Assembly (NCBI GenBank): GCA_900550415.1
Contig: URSO01000021.1
Location: forward strand, 1 to 31,182
Direction: 5' to 3'
DNA from: an uncultured Collinsella sp.
GTDB taxonomy: Bacteria; Actinomycetota; Coriobacteriia; Coriobacteriales; Coriobacteriaceae
DNA: 31,182 bases
Within the stretch, counting starts at the first letter, position 1, and each line of letters opens with the position of its first letter. The notes beneath the pieces are model-generated. The model saw nothing but the letters and a program-made list of their open reading frames with translations, was not told the DNA's origin and did no database searches. Below, in pieces: positions 15,832 through 23,706 of this stretch. A program made the position numbers and the translations under genes.

Positions 15832-16842
15832 GTGGCAACGATGGACAAGAAAAGCGTCTCAATGAACGATGTGGCGGTTGCCGCGGGTGTTTCCCTCAAG
15901 ACGGTGTCGCGTGTGATCAATGAGCCCGATAGCGTGCGCGAGTCGACGCGCGATAAAGTCCATTCCGCAATGGAGGCGCTCGGGTTTCGAACCAACTTTG
16001 CCGCGCGTTCGCTCAAGTTGGGCCGTTACGGGTGTATCGGCGTGGTGCTGTTTCACTTGTCGGGCGGCGCCGTGGACATGATTGACGGTATCGCCGATGC
16101 CGCCGAAGAGCGTGGTTTTGCGCTGACGATGATCAAAAAGCGGGCAGGGGAGAAGATGACCCTTGCCGATGCAGCGCGCAGGATGTCGCAGCTGCCTGTT
16201 GATGGCATGATCTTCAATCTGCGCCAGATGGTCGACGACTTTGATACGTTTGAGGCACCGAAGGACCTCAAGACGGTGATTATCACGCCGATGGAGCATC
16301 CTACCTGCTCTACCGTTAGTGACGATCAAGAGGGTGGTGCGCGCATGGCATGCGAGTACTTCTTGAATCGCGGGCACAAGAACGTGTACTTCGTCTCTGG
16401 TAAGAAAGAGTCGCTGTCGAGCCAGTGCCGTATGAAAGGTTGGCGTGCGGCACTCGAGACGCGTGGCATTGAGCCGCCCGAGCCTCTGCAAGGCGATTGG
16501 AATGCGGATAGTGGCTATGCCGCGGGCCTTGTGCTTGCTGATAAACCCGATTGCACGGCGATCCTCGCTGCTAACGACTGCATGGCAAATGGTGTGATGA
16601 TGGCTCTACATGACAAAGGACTCAGTGTGCCCGACGACGTGTCCGTGATCGGCTTCGACGATGAGCTCTACAAGACGATTCCCAACTCGATTCTGACGTC
16701 GGTGAAGTTTCGCCACTGCGAGCTGGGCATCCGTGCGCTTAACGAGGTCGTCGCAGGTCTTGGGGCTCCGAGCTCAAGAAGCCGCACGCTCGTCTCGGGC
16801 GTGTTGGTCGAGCGTTCCAGCGTAAAGGACCTGCGGGCGTAG
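15832..16842 (+). CDS. LacI-family regulator, module 1
   Basis: 336 residues. The LacI helix-turn-helix is VSMNDVAVAAGVSLKTVSRVINEPDSV, followed by a hinge (NFAARSLKLGR) and a periplasmic-binding-protein-like sensor domain ending in VPDDVSVIGFDDELY. The two residues at the start of the recognition helix are Leu-Lys, unlike Arg-Gln and Glu-Gln in the other two modules. GTG 15832 has GGAG six bases upstream; ATG 15841 three codons later is the alternative. It is divergent from lacE-lacG of module 1 and probably represses them through the operators at 15660-15702. The ligand is unknown. Confidence 0.88.
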   Translation: MATMDKKSVSMNDVAVAAGVSLKTVSRVINEPDSVRESTRDKVHSAMEALGFRTNFAARSLKLGRYGCIGVVLFHLSGGAVDMIDGIADAAEERGFALTMIKKRAGEKMTLADAARRMSQLPVDGMIFNLRQMVDDFDTFEAPKDLKTVIITPMEHPTCSTVSDDQEGGARMACEYFLNRGHKNVYFVSGKKESLSSQCRMKGWRAALETRGIEPPEPLQGDWNADSGYAAGLVLADKPDCTAILAANDCMANGVMMALHDKGLSVPDDVSVIGFDDELYKTIPNSILTSVKFRHCELGIRALNEVVAGLGAPSSRSRTLVSGVLVERSSVKDLRA

Positions 16843-16859
16843 ACTTGCTCGGCCTGTTC

Positions 16860-16916
16860 GTCTAAATCTGTAACAGGTAGGGCCGAAAATCTCAGCTAGT
16901 TGTTACAGATTTAGAC
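16860..16916. repeat. Intergenic hairpin repeat, copy B
   Basis: Perfect 16-bp arms GTCTAAATCTGTAACA (16860-16875) and TGTTACAGATTTAGAC (16901-16916) around a 25-nt loop. It lies 18 bp after the module 1 regulator. Confidence 0.88.
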
Positions 16917-16940
16917 AATTCGGTCCGGCATATTCTGTTT

Positions 16941-16997
16941 GTCTCGATCTGTAACATCTAAGCGGTCAAAAGCGGTCTACATGTTACAGATTGAGAT
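16941..16997. repeat. Intergenic hairpin repeat, copy C
   Basis: Arms GTCTCGATCTGTAACAT and ATGTTACAGATTGAGAT pair at 15 of 17 positions. The loop has GCGGTCAAAAGCGG, as in copy E. Confidence 0.88.
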
Positions 16998-17015
16998 TTT
17001 CGGCTTGGCCTGTGC

Positions 17016-17080
17016 GTTCATCTCGATCTGTAACAGCTTGGACCGAAAAACTCGGCTAGATGTTACAGATTGAGATGAAC
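17016..17080. repeat. Intergenic hairpin repeat, copy D
   Basis: 20-bp arms (17016-17035 and 17061-17080) pair at 19 of 20 positions; the mismatch is a G-T wobble. The loop ends in AAAAACTCGGCTAGA, as in copy F. Confidence 0.88.
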
Positions 17081-17103
17081 AGGAGGACGGGTGCGGTCTA
17101 AAC

Positions 17104-17146
17104 AAAATGGCCCGCGCATCACACATCGATGCACGGGCCATTTTTT
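17104..17146. terminator. Bidirectional terminator between module 1 regulator and module 2 lacE
   Basis: AAAATGGCCCG...CGGGCCATTTT (17104-17144) with inner GCAT/ATGC pairing and T-rich tracts on both strands. It serves the convergent genes on each side. Confidence 0.88.
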
Positions 17147-17175
17147 GTCTGCGAGCGGTAGGTAGCGTCAGTGTC

Positions 17176-18936
17176 TTATGCCTCGAGGTTTTCCTCGATC
17201 CAGGCGACGGCACCCTTGGGATCCTTAGTGAGGTCGATGTACTGTTTGCCCTTGGGCGACAGCAGCGTGATGCCCAGGCGGTCGGTGTCGGCCTTCATCT
17301 CGTTGTAATAGGTGCGAACCTGCGGAGCCAGGACGATGACGTTGTACTGGTCCATGATGGCGTAGTGACTGCCGTAGGCACCGGCGTTGGCGGTAATGTC
17401 GATGCCCAGCTCGTCGGCGCCTTCCTTAAGCGCGTTGGCGAGCAGTGCAGAGGTGCCGGCGCCAGCGCACAGAACCAGAACCCTCAGGTCCTTGCCCTTA
17501 AGGGCGGACGGAGCTGCGGAGGCCTCAGTGGCAGAAGCGGTCTCGACAACGGGAGCCTCAACGGCGGGGGCGGCAGCGGTCTTGACGGCCTTGGTCTCCT
17601 CGGCCTCTTCTTCGGCCAGGGTCTCGGCCTCCTGCTTGCACAGGACGTTGTCGTAGGCCTTGCAGAACGGGTAGTAGATCAAGAAGTCAACGACCAGCAG
17701 GACGACAACCAGGACCAGAGAGATCGGCTGGAAGTTGGTGTCGATGAAGGTGCCGATCGGTCCGGGGAGTGCCCACGGCATGGCATAGATAAAGCCGTTC
17801 ATGCCCAAAAAGTCGATGAAGAACTTACCAATGAGGACGTTGGCCACGGGGGCAAACAGGAACGGGATCAGGAAGTACGGGTTGAGGATGATGGGCGCGG
17901 CGAACAGCAGCGGCTCGTTGACGGCGAACATCACGGGTACGACAGAGGCTTTGCCGACGGCCTTGAGCTGCTTGGAGCGCATAAAGAGCAGGAAGATGAT
18001 CGGGACAATGAACGTGGCACCGGTGCCGCCGAGTTCGCCGATGTAGTTACCGAAGTTCTCGGTCAGGGCGAGGGCGGGGTGACCGCCGGCCTGCAGCGTG
18101 GCGAGGTTGGTAGTGATGTTGCCAAACAGCGCGGCGTTGAGGGCAGGCTTAACGACCGAGGGGCCGTGGATGCCCATGAACCAGAACAGCGGGATCATGA
18201 ACCAGATGAGGGCGAGGCCGGCGTAGGAATCGGCGGCGGCGAACAGCGGGCTCACCAGCGTGGAGATGACGTTGGCAAACGGGACGGCCAAGCAGGTGCG
18301 GCAGATAACGTCGATGACGGCGACAAACAGGATGGAGAAGCTGAAGGCGAAGATGTCGCGGAAGTTCTGGGCGATGGCGCCGGGGACTTCTTTGGGCAGC
18401 TTGATGGTGATGTCTCGCTTAATGCAGAAGGCATAGATGTTGACCGTGGCAAATGCGGCGACAAAGGAGCTCAGCAGGCCCTTGGTGCCCATGTTGTCGG
18501 TAAAGAACACCGAGACATCGGCGCCGTCGATCTTGGCACTCGTCTGGGTAACGGCCAAGATGAGCATAGCGCACATGGCGGCGACCATGGTGCTCGTGGC
18601 GTTGATGGCCTTGCCGGCAGGCATGCGGCGGTTCTTGGAGCCGGTCAGCGCGCTTGCGGTGGTGCCGGCGACCATGATGCCCACGACGCCCATCGTGAAG
18701 TTGTAAACCTTGTTGCAGAAGTTCACGACGTCGACGTTCCACCAGTCGGGCAGCGTAAAGCCGCCGACCGTGGCGACAACGCCCGGCAGGGTTGAAATAA
18801 GCAGGAAGACAGAAGAAGACAGGATGATGGGCATTGCTGCCAAAAAGCCGTCTTTAATGGCCTGAAGGTAGATGTTCTTAGAGACCTTGTCGAAGTACGG
18901 CTGACCTTTCTCCAAGAACTTAACGATCGATTCCAT
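17176..18936 (-). CDS. lacE: Lactose-type PTS permease EIICB, module 2
   Basis: A 586-residue Lac-family permease like module 1. EIIC motifs are FMGIHGPSVVKPA and MFAVNEPLLFAAPIILNP. The IIB domain has VLVLCAGAGTSALLANAL with Cys about residue 490. The IIB domain and the AGAYGSHYAIMDQY stretch are much closer to module 1 than to module 3. A Glu/Ala-rich linker joins the domains. GAGGAG lies 8 nt before ATG 18936. Unlike modules 1 and 3, it is the second gene of its operon, after lacG, with a 176-bp gap containing a hairpin. Confidence 0.92.
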   Translation of the reverse strand: MESIVKFLEKGQPYFDKVSKNIYLQAIKDGFLAAMPIILSSSVFLLISTLPGVVATVGGFTLPDWWNVDVVNFCNKVYNFTMGVVGIMVAGTTASALTGSKNRRMPAGKAINATSTMVAAMCAMLILAVTQTSAKIDGADVSVFFTDNMGTKGLLSSFVAAFATVNIYAFCIKRDITIKLPKEVPGAIAQNFRDIFAFSFSILFVAVIDVICRTCLAVPFANVISTLVSPLFAAADSYAGLALIWFMIPLFWFMGIHGPSVVKPALNAALFGNITTNLATLQAGGHPALALTENFGNYIGELGGTGATFIVPIIFLLFMRSKQLKAVGKASVVPVMFAVNEPLLFAAPIILNPYFLIPFLFAPVANVLIGKFFIDFLGMNGFIYAMPWALPGPIGTFIDTNFQPISLVLVVVLLVVDFLIYYPFCKAYDNVLCKQEAETLAEEEAEETKAVKTAAAPAVEAPVVETASATEASAAPSALKGKDLRVLVLCAGAGTSALLANALKEGADELGIDITANAGAYGSHYAIMDQYNVIVLAPQVRTYYNEMKADTDRLGITLLSPKGKQYIDLTKDPKGAVAWIEENLEA

Positions 18937-19049
18937 AGTTCACGCTCCTCTTTGCATGAAATCTTAATGGCATGGACGTTGAAAACCTATATGGTCTCCC
19001 GCTTGCTAAAAGCCCGGGTGCAGGCGGGGTCGGTCCCAGGGGGAGAGAG

Positions 19050-19086
19050 GGGAGCGGCTGGGTTTGTATCGCATAGGGCCGCTCCC
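19050..19086 (-). promoter_or_regulatory. Hairpin between lacG and lacE, module 2
   Basis: GGGAGCGGC...GCCGCTCCC, 9-bp arms without a U-tract, in the 176-bp gap between the two operon genes. Confidence 0.6.
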
Positions 19087-19112
19087 TTCTCGGGAGAAAG
19101 CGAGGCGATGCG

Positions 19113-20555
19113 CTACTGCGCGTCCGCCATGGTGTCGGCGAGCTCCTTGTACCAGAGTGCCGACTGCTTGATGTAGCGTTTTTGCGTGTCGAAGTCGATG
19201 TAGAACAGGCCGTAGCGCTTGTTATAGCCATTGGCCCACGAGAACTGGTCCTGCAGGCTCCAGATAAAGTAGCCCTGGACGTCGACGCCCTCGGCGCGCG
19301 CCTGGAGCACCTTCTCCATGTGCTGGTCGACAAAGTCGATGCGCTCGGGATCGGCGACGATGCCGTTTGCGTCGGGCTCGGGGTCCTTGTGGCCCAGGCC
19401 GTTTTCGGTGATATAGATGACGGGGAGGTTGGGATAGGTGGCGCTGATGTGCTTGAGCGTGTCGTAGAGGCCTTGCGGGTAGATGAGCCAATCCCAGTCG
19501 GTGGTGGGGATACCCGGCATATCGACCTGCTGCCCGACGCCCTTAAACTTAAAACACGAGGTGCCCTTGTCTCCGGTGCCGTTAAAGCTGTTGGTGGACT
19601 CGCCATCGTATGCGGCGATAAACGCCGACTGATAGTAGTTGAGGCCGAACATATCGTTGCGGGGCGCCGCCTTGGCGAGCTCCTCCATGTCGCTGTCCTC
19701 AACCGTAAGTGTGGCGTTGTTGGCACGCAGAATCTCGTTGATGAGTGAGAGGGTGCGCGCGGAGTAGTGACCCAGGAAGGCGCCGTCCATGATGAAGTCG
19801 GTGTAGAAGGCGTTGTACAGGTCGGCGGCGTGCTGGTCGGCGGGCGAGTCGGTGGCAGGATATGCCGGCGTCAGGACGTTGACCATGCCAATGCGTCCGC
19901 CCAGGTGCTCGGTCTCGTCAAGATCCTTATACAGGTTGACGGCGCGGGCGTGGGCAACGAGCTCGTTGTGCTGGCTCTGGATGCCGCTCGTCACATCAAA
20001 GTGATGGTTGGGCGGGAAGTTGCCTTGGATGTATTGGGAGTGCGAGAGGCTGATGAGCTCGTTGATGGTGAACCAATTCTTGACCTCGCGGAACTCGCGG
20101 AAGCAGAACTCGGCATAGCGCACATAGGCGTCGACGGTCTTGCGGTTGAGCCAGTCGCCCTGGTTGAACAGGGCGGCGGGGGAGTCAAAGTGATGCAGGG
20201 ACACATAGGGCTCGACGCCATACTTTTTGCAGCAGGCGAACAACTCGTGGTAGTGCTTAACGCCCTCGGCGAGGGGCTCGGCATCGTCGCCGTTGGGGAA
20301 GATGCGAGTCCAGGCGATGGACACACGGATGGCGTTGAGTCCATGCTCGGCAGAAAGGCGGATATCCTCCTCGTAGCGGTTGTAGAAATCACTGGCCGGG
20401 TCGGGCAAAAAGCGACCCTGGGCGACAAGGTAATCGTCCCACATGGTCTTACCCTTGCCTGCCACCTTCGTGGAACCTTCCGTTTGGTACGCGGCGGTTG
20501 CGGCGCCCCAAACAAAGCCCTTCGGCAGCTGCTGTACGCGGTTTAGCAAAGACAT
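19113..20555 (-). CDS. lacG: 6-phospho-beta-galactosidase-like GH1 enzyme, module 2
   Basis: 480 residues, GH1. Acid/base Glu166 is in FTINELISL and nucleophile Glu384 in YITENGLG. The phospho-sugar loop FSWANGYNKRY gives Ser439, Trp440, Lys446 and Tyr448. It is the most diverged of the three paralogs, with inserts (for example EPDANGIVADPE) and a different segment after the acid/base Glu. ATG 20555 was preferred over ATG 20561 because GAGAGGG is 9 nt rather than 3 nt upstream. It is the promoter-proximal gene of its operon. It probably acts on a different phospho-beta-galactoside than modules 1 and 3; the substrate cannot be named. Confidence 0.9.
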   Translation of the reverse strand: MSLLNRVQQLPKGFVWGAATAAYQTEGSTKVAGKGKTMWDDYLVAQGRFLPDPASDFYNRYEEDIRLSAEHGLNAIRVSIAWTRIFPNGDDAEPLAEGVKHYHELFACCKKYGVEPYVSLHHFDSPAALFNQGDWLNRKTVDAYVRYAEFCFREFREVKNWFTINELISLSHSQYIQGNFPPNHHFDVTSGIQSQHNELVAHARAVNLYKDLDETEHLGGRIGMVNVLTPAYPATDSPADQHAADLYNAFYTDFIMDGAFLGHYSARTLSLINEILRANNATLTVEDSDMEELAKAAPRNDMFGLNYYQSAFIAAYDGESTNSFNGTGDKGTSCFKFKGVGQQVDMPGIPTTDWDWLIYPQGLYDTLKHISATYPNLPVIYITENGLGHKDPEPDANGIVADPERIDFVDQHMEKVLQARAEGVDVQGYFIWSLQDQFSWANGYNKRYGLFYIDFDTQKRYIKQSALWYKELADTMADAQ

Positions 20556-20674
20556 ATGCATACACCCTCTCGTCTCGCTGTTCGATATTGTGCGTTTGCG
20601 CTCAGGAGGCTCCCTGGTTAGCGTTCAGCGGTGAAAAAGCCCGATAAACACTATCTTAAAATGATTAGAACCAA

Positions 20675-20714
20675 AATGAGCACGTGAACATTTGACAATG
20701 AGCACGTTAACATC
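20675..20714. promoter_or_regulatory. Paired LacI-type operators, module 2
   Basis: AATGAGCACGTGAACATT (20675-20692) and AATGAGCACGTTAACATC (20697-20714), 22 bp apart, on the lacG side of the 341-bp divergent gap. The 18-bp palindrome frame is AATGnnCACGTGnnCATT with a central CG, typical of LacI-family sites. The rest of the gap (20556-20896) holds the promoter below and nothing else recognised. Confidence 0.75.
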
Positions 20715-20788
20715 CGGCTGGGATGTATAGAAACAAAACAACTTCAAACAGCCGCGAACGGTTGTATTTGTTCGGTAAGCGGTTTTGA

Positions 20789-20846
20789 TTGACAGAAGTT
20801 TTCATGTTGTGGTATATGGCTCGGGTATCATGAGCACGTTATCAAT
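20789..20846 (+). promoter_or_regulatory. Promoter of the module 2 regulator with a third operator
   Basis: Consensus TTGACA (20789-20794), a 17-bp spacer and GTATAT/TATATG (about 20812-20818). CATGAGCACGTTATCAAT (20829-20846) just downstream matches the module 2 operators, so the regulator probably represses itself. Confidence 0.65.
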
Positions 20847-20896
20847 GTATGTACGATGCGCCATGGGTGCGGGGAATAGTTGGGAAGCAGGTTAGC

Positions 20897-21934
20897 GTGG
20901 AAGGCATGGCTCAGCAGACAAGGAATGGTCGTTCGGCGAGCGCGGCAGAGGTTGCGGCGCTCGCTGGCGTGAGCCGCCAGACTGTGTCTCGTGTGGTCAA
21001 CGGTATGCCCAACGTGACGGAAAAGACGCGCAAGCGTGTGCTGGCCGCCATGGAAGAGCTGGGCTTTCGTCCCAATTTTGCTGGAGCGGCGTTGCGCGGC
21101 GGGTCGTATCGTTCTATTGGCCTGTGCATGTACAACATCACACGTGTCGGTAACCTGGCGACGCTCGAGGGTATCATGCAAGCGGCGCGCGAGCACGATT
21201 TTGCCGTCACTATGATCGAGATGGGCGGCGACAAGCCCTATGCACTTGCCGATGCCTCGCGCCGCATGGTCGAGCGACCCGTCGACGGCATGATTCTCAA
21301 CATGAACCGCATGGCTCCCGATTTTGAGGAGTTTGTTCCCCAGCCGGGAGTGCGAACGGTCATCCTGTCCATGTATGCGCATCCGCGCTGCACGACGATC
21401 GACTCCGACCAGTATGGTTCGTGCGAGCTGTTGACCAATTATCTGCTGGAACATGGTCATTCGAATATGCGGTTTGTGGCGGGTCCGGAAAACTCGATTT
21501 CCTCGCGTTTTCGTGAGGCCGGTTGGCGCGATACGCTGGGTCGTGCTCATGTCGATGCCGCTCCGATGCTGCGTGGCGATTGGAGTGCGGACAGTGGGTA
21601 CACCATGGGCGAGCGGATTGCGGCCGAGGTGCTTGCCGGCGGGTCGCAGGCGCCGACTGCCGTGCTTGCGGCAAATGACCAGATGGCGCTGGGCGTTATC
21701 GCCGCGCTCGAGAATGCGGGCCTGTCCGTGCCCGACGACGTGAGCGTGGCTGGTATCGACGACGCACTCGAGGGACTTGTTCCTCACAATCGGCTGACGA
21801 CGCTGCGATTTGATTTGCGCGGTGTCGGTAAGCTTGCGTTTGAGGCGGCGATTGGAGAGAGCTCGTCTATCGAGGCGATTCATGTGCCGAGTACGCTGGT
21901 CGAACGCTCGACTGTTAGGGACATACGGGGTTAG
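20897..21934 (+). CDS. LacI-family regulator, module 2
   Basis: 345 residues. Helix-turn-helix SAAEVAALAGVSRQTVSRVV, with Arg-Gln at the start of the recognition helix, then hinge NFAGAALRGG and sensor domain with VPDDVSVAGIDDALEG near the end. GTG 20897 has GGAAGCAGG at good spacing; ATG 20906 has a Shine-Dalgarno-like run only one base away and is less likely. It is divergent from lacG-lacE of module 2, with three matching operators in the gap. The closing ERSTVRDIRG resembles the ends of the other two regulators (ERSSVKDLRA, EGDTVRDVR), supporting common descent. Confidence 0.88.
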   Translation: MEGMAQQTRNGRSASAAEVAALAGVSRQTVSRVVNGMPNVTEKTRKRVLAAMEELGFRPNFAGAALRGGSYRSIGLCMYNITRVGNLATLEGIMQAAREHDFAVTMIEMGGDKPYALADASRRMVERPVDGMILNMNRMAPDFEEFVPQPGVRTVILSMYAHPRCTTIDSDQYGSCELLTNYLLEHGHSNMRFVAGPENSISSRFREAGWRDTLGRAHVDAAPMLRGDWSADSGYTMGERIAAEVLAGGSQAPTAVLAANDQMALGVIAALENAGLSVPDDVSVAGIDDALEGLVPHNRLTTLRFDLRGVGKLAFEAAIGESSSIEAIHVPSTLVERSTVRDIRG

Positions 21935-21948
21935 GTCCTACTCCGTTT

Positions 21949-22005
21949 GTCTCGATCTGTAACAGGTAGACGGTCAAAAGCGGGCTACGTGTTACAGATT
22001 TAGAT
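21949..22005. repeat. Intergenic hairpin repeat, copy E
   Basis: Arms GTCTCGATCTGTAACA and TGTTACAGATTTAGAT pair at 13 of 16 positions. The loop CGGTCAAAAGCGGGCTAC matches copy C closely. It starts 15 bp after the module 2 regulator. Confidence 0.85.
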
Positions 22006-22025
22006 TCTTCGGAAAGCGCAATCCT

Positions 22026-22090
22026 GTTCATCTCGATCTGTAACAGCTAGAACCCAAAAACTCGGCTAGATGTTACAGATCGAGATAAAC
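22026..22090. repeat. Intergenic hairpin repeat, copy F
   Basis: 20-bp arms (22026-22045, 22071-22090) pair at 19 of 20 positions. The loop AAAAACTCGGCTAGA is identical to copy D. Copies E-F repeat the order C-D of the previous module junction. Confidence 0.88.
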
Positions 22091-22103
22091 GGCCCCCAGG
22101 TCG

Positions 22104-22154
22104 AACAAAAACAAAAGACCGGGGGCGGCGCGCCGTGTGACGTGCCGCCCCCGG
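22104..22154 (-). terminator. Terminator of the module 3 operon
   Basis: Minus-strand hairpin with 11-bp arms CCGGGGGCGGC (22119-22129) and GCCGCCCCCGG (22144-22154), followed by a TTTTGTTTTTGTT tract. It lies 46 bp past the lacG stop. Confidence 0.88.
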
Positions 22155-22200
22155 CTGAGAAATGGGGACAGGTTATGTGGGCAGGCAACCCCGCTAGTCT

Positions 22201-23640
22201 TTAGTCCAGACGACGGGTCTGCGCCACGTGCTTATACCAGTAGGCGCTTGCCTTGGGCGTGCGCTTTTGGGTCTCAAAGTCTACGTAGAAGAAGCCGTAG
22301 CGCTTGTTGTAGCCGTTGGTCCAGGAGAATTGGTCCTGCAGGCTCCACAGGAAGTAGCCGCCCACGTTGACGCCCACCTCTATGGCCTTGAGCAACCAGC
22401 GCAGGTGCTGCTCGATGTAGTCGATGCGCGGCTGGTCGTCCACAAAACCGTCCTTGTAGGGGTCCTTGTAGCCCATGCCGTTCTCGGTGATGAAGATCTG
22501 CTTGTAGTTGGGGTAGCGCTGCTTAATGTAGACGAGCAGATCGAACAGGCCCTCGGGATAGATGATCCAGTCCCAGTCGGTGGTAGGGATGCCAGGCTTG
22601 TTCACGTGCTCGCCAATGCCCTTGACGCGCCAGCGGCCGGTGCCCTTCTCGCCCGTACCATTGTGGTGCAGGTCGTTCTCGCCGTCGTAAGCCTTCAAGA
22701 AACGGCACTGGTAGTTGTTAACGCCCAGGTAGTCGTTGTAAAGCGCAGCTTCGCGCATAATCTCGAGGTCCTCGTCCAAGATCTCGATGGTGCCACCCGA
22801 GACGGCAGCCAGGCGGTTGGCGCACTCGAGGGTGTCGGGCGCGTAGTCGCCGCGGAAGGTGGCGTCGAGCAAGAACTGGTTTTGCAGCACGTGCTCGTTG
22901 TTGGCGGCCTTGATGTCGGCGGGGTCGTTCTCGTTGAGCGGATACTTGAACTCCAGCGACTGAATGACGCCGATTTTGCCCTTAAAACCGCCGTTATGGA
23001 AGGCTAGTACTGCCCTGGCGTGGGCGAGCATCATGTTGTGCTCGCACTGGAAGGCCTCGGCAAGATGCGCCTTGACGCCACCGGGGAAGGTGCCCTCGAT
23101 GTAGGTATTGGAGGCGTCGGCCCAGATCTCGTTAAAGGTGAACCAATAGGTCACCTGGTCGGCGTACTCCTTAAAGCAGAAGGTGGCAAAGTCCACAAAG
23201 GCGTCGATGGTCTCGCGGTTGAGGAAGTCGCTCTTCTCAAAGAGGGGCAGCGGCGTATCGAAGTGATGCAGCGTGACAAACGGCTCAACGTGGTGCTTGT
23301 GGCACTCGGCGAAAAGGTCGTGGTAGAACTGGACGCCCTCGGGGTTAATCTCACCGGTGCCGTTGGGGAAGATGCGGCTCCAGGCGATGGAGAGACGAAT
23401 GCCGTTGATACCAAACTCCTCGCACAGCTCAAGGTCGACGGGGTACTGGTTGTAGAAGTCCGAAGCGGGATCGGGAGAGAAACGGCCTTGGGCTTCCAGA
23501 AAGTCGTCCCAGGCAACCTTGCCCTTACCGTGAGTGCGGGTCTCGCCCTCTACCTGGTAGGCAGCAGTGGCGCCGCCAAAGACAAAGTCCTCGGGAAACT
23601 GCGCAGGCGGGTTGGTGACGCTAGCAGGGTTAACGGACAT
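22201..23640 (-). CDS. lacG: 6-phospho-beta-galactosidase (GH1), module 3
   Basis: 479 residues, GH1. Acid/base Glu171 is in FTFNEIW and nucleophile Glu386 in FITENGMG. The phospho-sugar loop FSWTNGYNKRY gives Ser439, Trp440, Lys446 and Tyr448. It is closely similar to module 1 over most of its length (for example GGATAAYQVEGETRTHGKGKV in both), with a longer N-terminus. Start ATG 23640 has only a weak GGA upstream, so translation may depend partly on the preceding lacE, 66 bp away. It is the second gene of the operon after lacE. Confidence 0.92.
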   Translation of the reverse strand: MSVNPASVTNPPAQFPEDFVFGGATAAYQVEGETRTHGKGKVAWDDFLEAQGRFSPDPASDFYNQYPVDLELCEEFGINGIRLSIAWSRIFPNGTGEINPEGVQFYHDLFAECHKHHVEPFVTLHHFDTPLPLFEKSDFLNRETIDAFVDFATFCFKEYADQVTYWFTFNEIWADASNTYIEGTFPGGVKAHLAEAFQCEHNMMLAHARAVLAFHNGGFKGKIGVIQSLEFKYPLNENDPADIKAANNEHVLQNQFLLDATFRGDYAPDTLECANRLAAVSGGTIEILDEDLEIMREAALYNDYLGVNNYQCRFLKAYDGENDLHHNGTGEKGTGRWRVKGIGEHVNKPGIPTTDWDWIIYPEGLFDLLVYIKQRYPNYKQIFITENGMGYKDPYKDGFVDDQPRIDYIEQHLRWLLKAIEVGVNVGGYFLWSLQDQFSWTNGYNKRYGFFYVDFETQKRTPKASAYWYKHVAQTRRLD

Positions 23641-23663
23641 GATGATCCAATCGTCTAAATCGA

Positions 23664-23697
23664 AGGGCCAGCCGGTCTTGGATGGTCGGCTGGCCCT
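23664..23697 (-). promoter_or_regulatory. Hairpin between lacE and lacG, module 3
   Basis: Perfect 11-bp arms AGGGCCAGCCG and CGGCTGGCCCT with a 12-nt loop and no U-tract, filling half of the 66-bp gap between the two genes. Confidence 0.65.
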
Positions 23698-23706
23698 AGG
23701 CGTTAC

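Noticed and set aside
16860..17080. Repeats B-D as riboswitch or T-box leaders
   Set aside because: They lie at the 3' ends of convergent genes, not upstream of coding regions, and are simple hairpins.
12128..22090. CRISPR array made of the intergenic repeats
   Set aside because: The copies are palindromic, imperfect, in small groups separated by whole genes and without regular spacers; no cas genes are present.
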